A DNA stretch of 32,600 nt from Myxococcales bacterium (GTDB lineage: Bacteria > Myxococcota_A > Bradymonadia > Bradymonadales > Bradymonadaceae), in the NCBI GenBank assembly GCA_007131755.1, contig SLPW01000007.1, positions 1 to 32,600 of the forward strand, written 5' to 3'. Under the pieces are notes generated by a model. It was not told where the DNA came from and did no database searches. It saw only the letters and a program-made list of their open reading frames with translations. Positions within the stretch are counted from its first letter, which is position 1, and every line of letters begins with the position of its first letter. A program made the position numbers and the translations under genes. Below, piece after piece: positions 28,001-32,600 of this stretch.

Positions 28001-28716
28001 TGAAAGGCCCGAATCTCGGCGATCTCATCGCCCCAGCGCTCGATCCGTACCGGCCCAGGCCGATGCGGTGGATAGACGTCGACCACGTCACCTCGAACGG
28101 CATAGGTGCCCGGATCTTCCACCAGCGACACCTCCGTATATCCGCAGCGGCGCATCACCAGGTGGAGTTCGTCGTTTTCCAGCAAATCCCCCACGGCGAA
28201 GCGGCGCCTTTGAGCTTCAAAGGTCTCGCGGGGCAGCGTCTTTCGAAGGGCCGCTCCCATGGAGGTCACCACGAATCGAGGAGGCCGCTCTTCCGTCATC
28301 TCATGAAGCGCCGCCAGCCTGCCCAGCGCAACCTTTCGGTCCGCCGTGGCCTGATAAAACGGCCCCACGTCAAAGCTGGGATACCACACCGAGCGCTCAC
28401 GAAACGCACTGCCCGCCTCTTGCTCACGGTTGACGAACAACTCCAGATCGCCGGCCAGCCGCTCCGCCTGCTCCGCCCTCTCGGTGACCACCACCACCGG
28501 GCGCTGCAGACGTTCACTCAGCTCCGCGAGCACCGCCGCACGCAGCCCTCCGCCGACCCCCTGCACGGCCAGAGGCACCTCGCCACTTTCCAGGCGCTCC
28601 ACGAGTTCTCCCACCGGGTATTTGCTGCCCCTGGGCGCCATCTTCTTCCACGTCAGATGCCCGTCCCGGGACACCTCACCATTGCCCGCCATCTCTTCGG
28701 CTATCTTCGACCCCAT
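25099..28716 (-). CDS. mfd: Transcription-repair coupling factor
   Basis: RID/UvrB-homology region, [129 protein letters not shown]. Confidence 0.96.
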   Translation of the reverse strand: [1205 protein letters not shown]

Positions 28717-29117
28717 CTTCGTCCTTCTTCGACCATTCGTGCACTGTTTACGGACAACACCAATCGACGCCTCACCAATACCCCCCTCTTCAACGAGCGT
28801 CGGTGTGTAGCGATCGGAGCTGTCCTGTGTCAAACGACACTATCGTGCCAAACCTTCCCGAAGGCTCATCGACTTTCAAACTCCCCACTCTTCGACCACC
28901 CCATCCCCGAAATTTGATTGGCATATCTCTTGCTTTGTCTTCCCGCACGTCAGGCGCGATCTTCATGAACGAAAATGAAGCTCGTAACTTGACCTGATGA
29001 GCCGGGACCGTTAGCCTTTTGTTACCATCATCGTCAGGACATAGCGTGTTGGCTCCGGCGAGTAAGCGAGAGGCCATCTTTCGATTCCTCGCCCGCCTGC
29101 TCTGACAACCCTATTGG

Positions 29118-29336
29118 ATGATGAGGACGACCATGGAGATCTCAAAGGTGTTGAAACCACTCGCCAGACGGCTCGAAGAGTTCGACGGCGACGAACGTGG
29201 TGTCGCCGCCACCGAGTATATCCTCGTCTTCTCCCTCATCACCTTTACGGCCACCATCGCTCTTTTGGGCACGGCGGCTTATGTCAAAGCGTATCGCGAC
29301 TTTCTGGTGTGGTGGCTTGCGCATCCGGCGATTTAA
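29118..29336 (+). CDS. Flp/Fap-type IVb pilin-like protein (divergent)
   Basis: FDGDERGVAATEYILVFSLITFTATIALLG; ATEY processing-site signature plus hydrophobic helix. Confidence 0.7.
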   Translation: MMRTTMEISKVLKPLARRLEEFDGDERGVAATEYILVFSLITFTATIALLGTAAYVKAYRDFLVWWLAHPAI

Positions 29337-29402
29337 ACCGCCCTCGTTTCGTCCTCTTCGTCTTCGACGGAGGTTCGAATGGCATGTAATTTGCTGATGC
29401 AT

Positions 29403-29470
29403 ATAGATCGAGTTGTCGATAAGGCATACTCAACTGATAGATCGAGTTGTCGATAAGGCATACTCAACTG
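29403..29470. repeat. Perfect 34-bp tandem duplication
   Basis: atagatcgagttgtcgataaggcatactcaactg occurs twice back to back (29403-29436, 29437-29470). Confidence 0.97.
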
Positions 29471-29489
29471 AACATAAAAAAAATAGAGA

Positions 29490-29513
29490 CCGAGAATTTC
29501 TCGGACCTTTTTT
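29490..29513 (+). terminator. Terminator-like hairpin CCGAGA-att-TCTCGG-acc-TTTTTT upstream of second pilin RBS
   Basis: 6-bp perfect stem plus U-run, lying 18 nt before the ATG at 29532; could be terminator or attenuator. Confidence 0.65.
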
Positions 29514-29531
29514 CCTCTTGGAGGTATGAAC

Positions 29532-29741
29532 ATGGATACGCTCACCCAACTGCTCGTCTCCCTTCACAACGACGAAGACGGCGCCACGGCCACCGAATAC
29601 GTGGTCCTTCTGGTCCTCGTGGCCTGCTTCGTCATCGCCGTCATCGCCGCCTTCGGTGACCAGATCAACAACCTCTTCGGCCAGGCCGAGGACGAAGTTA
29701 GCAATATCTCCGTCTCCGACGGCTACGGCGGTGGAAGCTGA
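29532..29741 (+). CDS. Flp/Fap-type IVb pilin
   Basis: NDEDGATATEYVVLLVLVACFVIAVIAAFGDQINNLFGQAEDEVSNI. TTGGAGG is 7 nt before the ATG at 29532 (ORF listed from 29526). Confidence 0.85.
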   Translation: MDTLTQLLVSLHNDEDGATATEYVVLLVLVACFVIAVIAAFGDQINNLFGQAEDEVSNISVSDGYGGGS

Positions 29742-29823
29742 TTTCATCACACCATCTCGGCGATCTTCGCCGACGTGAGGACATTTTCTTTCCGCGCTGA
29801 GCGCTAATCCTGTTCAGTGTCGA

Positions 29824-29853
29824 GGCGTCCGGCAACCCCGGGCGCCTTTTTTT
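29824..29853 (+). terminator. Rho-independent terminator
   Basis: GGCGtCCGG-caacc-CCGGgCGCC followed by TTTTTTT. Confidence 0.85.
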
Positions 29854-29944
29854 CTTCTCCTCCTTGAGATACATCGATCGAGGACTTCATTCCCCGGTCG
29901 CCCCGGCGACCGTGTCAACCTGGCACACCTTCCACCTATCGGCC

Positions 29945-30553
29945 ATGCATAATATCGCCGACGCTCCCACCTGGGCTCAGTACCTGCTGCTCATCCCCCT
30001 GGGGGTGGTATTATTCGTCGCAGCGGTCACGGACTGGCGACAGCGCAAGATCTACAACTGGCTGACCTATCCCGCCTTTCTCATCGGCCTGATCTTGCAT
30101 ACCGCCGCCTTCGGCTTCAGCGGGTTGGCCGCCGGCCTCCTCACCGGCTTCGGCGTCGTCTTCATCGGCCTCATCATCCTCCCTTTCGGATGGCTCGGCG
30201 GCGGCGATATCAAATTATTGGCTGTCATCGGCGCCACCCTCGGCCCCTGGCCGCTATACGAGATCTTCGCCTACGCCGTCTTCGTGGGCTTCGTGATGGC
30301 CATCTGTCTTTCCCTGATCAACGGCTATCTGTGGGAGCTCATCAAGAAGCTGGGCCGCTTTCTTCGCTCCCTATTCTGGAGTGTGTCGACTCAGACCAAC
30401 CTCACCGAGAAATTGGAGACCGACGAGCGGGGCTACCTGCCCTTTGCGATCCCCATCCTCATCGGCGCCGTCTTCGCCACCACCGACGTCTATCTGCAGT
30501 GGCCCCTATTTCTGGACTGGATTCGCCTGACGATGCGCTCACTCTTCGGGTAA
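29945..30553 (+). CDS. CpaA/TadV-like A24 prepilin peptidase
   Basis: VTDWRQRKIYNWLTYPAFLIGL (first Asp) and GWLGGGDIKLLAVIGATLGP (GxGD-like motif), multiple TM helices. Confidence 0.85.
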   Translation: MHNIADAPTWAQYLLLIPLGVVLFVAAVTDWRQRKIYNWLTYPAFLIGLILHTAAFGFSGLAAGLLTGFGVVFIGLIILPFGWLGGGDIKLLAVIGATLGPWPLYEIFAYAVFVGFVMAICLSLINGYLWELIKKLGRFLRSLFWSVSTQTNLTEKLETDERGYLPFAIPILIGAVFATTDVYLQWPLFLDWIRLTMRSLFG

Positions 30554-30592
30554 TGCCGCTTCTTCGCCTTCGCCGCTTCGAGAGATCACGTC

Positions 30593-31705
30593 ATGCCCAC
30601 CGATCCCACCATCGCCGTCATCGGCGGCGGCGTCGCCGGCCTCGGCCCGGCCTGGCAACTGGCCAGGCGCGGCCTTTCGGTCACGCTTTTTGAGCGCGAT
30701 CATGTCGGAGCCGGAGCCTCGCGCCGCGCCGCCGGCATGCTCGCCCCCACCGCCGAGGTGACCTTCGAGGAAGTGGAGTTGTTGCGCCTCGGCCAACAGA
30801 GCCTCCAGATGTACCCCCGGTGGATCGACGAGCTAGGAGAAACGACGGATGTCGACATCGACTATCGCAGGGAGGGAACCCTCATCGTCGCCGTCGACCG
30901 CGACGACGCCGAGGCCCTGGAGCACCTGTACCGCTACCATCGGCGTCTCGACCTTCCCGTACAACGCCTGCTCGGCGAGGAGGCGCGAAAGCTCGAACCC
31001 GGCCTGTCGCCTCGCGTCAACTACGCGCTATTCACCCCCGGGGATCATCAGATCGATCCCATCAGGATGGTGCAGGCCATGGCCGAGGCGTTCCTAAGCG
31101 CCGGAGGAACACTCCACGAAAATTCAGCGGCTTCCGAAGTAATTGTCACCGACGGCGCCCTGGAGGGTTTGCGCCTCGAGGACGGCCGCCTCATCGAAGC
31201 GGACCACGTCGTCGTCGCCGCCGGCGCCTGGAGCGGCCAACTGGAGGGCCTCCCCGCCGGCGTCCTCCCCCATGTTCGCCCCGTACGCGGCCAGATGCTG
31301 GTCGTCGAACTCGGCGAGCCCCCGATCGTCGAACACGTCATCCGCGCCCCCGACGCCTACCTGGCACCGAAGAGCGACGGCCGACTTCTGATCGGCTCCA
31401 CCATGGAGGAGCGCGGCTTCGACCCCCGCCTGACCGCCGGCGGCCTCTACGACATCCTCGACGGCGCCTGGGAGGCCGTCCCCGGCATCTACGACGCCCA
31501 CGTCCTCGACATGTGGACCGGCTTTCGGCCCGTCTCCCTGGCCAACCAGCCCATCATCGGCCCCACCTCCATCGACGGCCTCTTCCTGAGCGTCGGCCAC
31601 GGCCGAAACGGCATCGTCCTCACCCCCGCCACGGCCTACGGACTCGCCGAGACCATCGCCACCGGCCGCGCTCCGGATTATCTGGAGCCCTTCTTACCGC
31701 GATAG
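30593..31705 (+). CDS. thiO: FAD-dependent glycine oxidase-like protein (ThiO family)
   Basis: TIAVIGGGVAGLGPAWQLARRGLSVTLFERD; GASRRAAGMLAP; DMWTGFRPVSLANQPIIGPTSIDGLFLSVGHGRNGIVLTPATA. Confidence 0.85.
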   Translation: MPTDPTIAVIGGGVAGLGPAWQLARRGLSVTLFERDHVGAGASRRAAGMLAPTAEVTFEEVELLRLGQQSLQMYPRWIDELGETTDVDIDYRREGTLIVAVDRDDAEALEHLYRYHRRLDLPVQRLLGEEARKLEPGLSPRVNYALFTPGDHQIDPIRMVQAMAEAFLSAGGTLHENSAASEVIVTDGALEGLRLEDGRLIEADHVVVAAGAWSGQLEGLPAGVLPHVRPVRGQMLVVELGEPPIVEHVIRAPDAYLAPKSDGRLLIGSTMEERGFDPRLTAGGLYDILDGAWEAVPGIYDAHVLDMWTGFRPVSLANQPIIGPTSIDGLFLSVGHGRNGIVLTPATAYGLAETIATGRAPDYLEPFLPR

Positions 31706-31791
31706 AACAGCCCACGCCCTTGCCTCCACACCACCCTCGGGGCTACGCTCACCGACGTGTCTTCCTCTCGAAGCCCCGTCGCGGTCGTGCC

Positions 31792-32600
31792 ATGAAAGAG
31801 CCCACCCTTTTCATCCAGATCCCCTGCTATAACGAAGAGGAGACCATCGGGACCACCCTCGACGATCTGCCCGATTCCATCCCCGGAATCGGCGAGATCG
31901 AGGTCCTCATCATCGACGATGGGTGCACGGACGACACCGTCAAGGTGGCCAAGAAGCACGGCGTAGATCACGTCATCAGCTTTCGAAAAAACCGGGGCCT
32001 CGCAAGGGGATTCGAGGCCGGCATTCAGGCCTGCCTTGCCCGTGGGGCCGATATCATCGTCAACACCGACGCCGACAACCAATATCGCGCAGAGGATATC
32101 CCCAAACTCGTCGCCCCCATCCTGCGCGGCGAGAGCGATATCGTCATCGGGGCCCGGCCCATCGACGAGATCGAGCACTTCTCGCGAATCAAGAAGCTTT
32201 TGCAACGGCTGGGCTCTACCGTCGTTCGACACGTCAGCGGCACGGACGTCGAGGACGCCCCGAGTGGGTTTCGGGCTTTCTCCCGCCACGCAGCCGGACA
32301 GCTCCACGTCTTCGGCGACTATACCTATACGATCGAGACCGTGATTCAGGCCGGGCAAAAGGGGTTCAAAATCCAGAGCGTCCCCATCGGGGTCAACGAG
32401 GACCTGCGCCCCTCCCGGCTCGTAAAGAGCATCCCGGACTATGTCATTCGATCCGTGGGCACCATGGGGCGCATCTACCTCATCTACCGCCCGCTGCGCT
32501 TATTCATCCCCGTCGCCATCGTCACCTTTTTGGCCGGCTTCGGACTGGGACTTCGCTACCTATATTTCATGGCCATCGGCCAGGGCGAGGGCCATGTGCA
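31792..32600 (+). CDS. Glycosyltransferase family 2 with C-terminal TM segment (3' partial)
   Basis: MKEPTLFIQIPCYNEEETIGTTLDDLP; LIIDDGCTDDT; RNRGLARGFEAGI-like; NTDADNQY; open to window end. Confidence 0.9.
   Translation, partial: MKEPTLFIQIPCYNEEETIGTTLDDLPDSIPGIGEIEVLIIDDGCTDDTVKVAKKHGVDHVISFRKNRGLARGFEAGIQACLARGADIIVNTDADNQYRAEDIPKLVAPILRGESDIVIGARPIDEIEHFSRIKKLLQRLGSTVVRHVSGTDVEDAPSGFRAFSRHAAGQLHVFGDYTYTIETVIQAGQKGFKIQSVPIGVNEDLRPSRLVKSIPDYVIRSVGTMGRIYLIYRPLRLFIPVAIVTFLAGFGLGLRYLYFMAIGQGEGHV

Noticed and set aside
28990-29035. Hammerhead ribozyme core (CTGATGAG at about 28994)
   Set aside because: No matching GAAA with pairing stems in any of the three permuted arrangements; chance octamer.
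1-32600. Defence island, prophage, integrase or toxin-antitoxin system
   Set aside because: No recognisable nuclease, integrase, capsid, transposase or TA motifs in either strand; the helicase signature belongs to mfd.

Overview
High-GC accessory/core mix whose style (many Cys-rich and dockerin-like secreted or lipoproteins with low-complexity linkers) suggests a predatory or myxobacteria/Bradymonadota-like lineage; this taxonomic guess is inference only. Left part (1-9.7 kb): a dockerin-repeat protein (5' truncated), a CAP/SCP-domain lipoprotein, a Cys-rich repeat lipoprotein, a truncated copy of the CAP-lipoprotein leader, a YcbB-like L,D-transpeptidase, a divergently oriented PRMT-like protein, a conspicuous inverted array of 25-52 bp repeats, a Cys-rich lipoprotein, and two tandem paralogous secreted proteins sharing an N-terminal domain but carrying very different low-complexity tails. 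Middle (9.7-21 kb): pyruvate carboxylase, a TonB-dependent receptor plus a His/Asp-rich lipoprotein, an aminotransferase, an M42 peptidase, an unannotated 46-aa single-TM protein, and a membrane protein with repeated wHTH-like domains. Right part: an apparent minus-strand operon mfd > parvulin lipoprotein > surA-like > pdxA > crotonase, then two Flp-type pilins, a CpaA-like prepilin peptidase, a ThiO-like oxidase and a GT2 glycosyltransferase running off the window. I found no CRISPR array, tRNA, rRNA, transposase or obvious defence island. The best novelty candidates are the paralogous secreted pair (7940-9741), the inverted repeat array (6630-6960), the degenerate PRMT-like protein and the leader duplication at 2979-3227.
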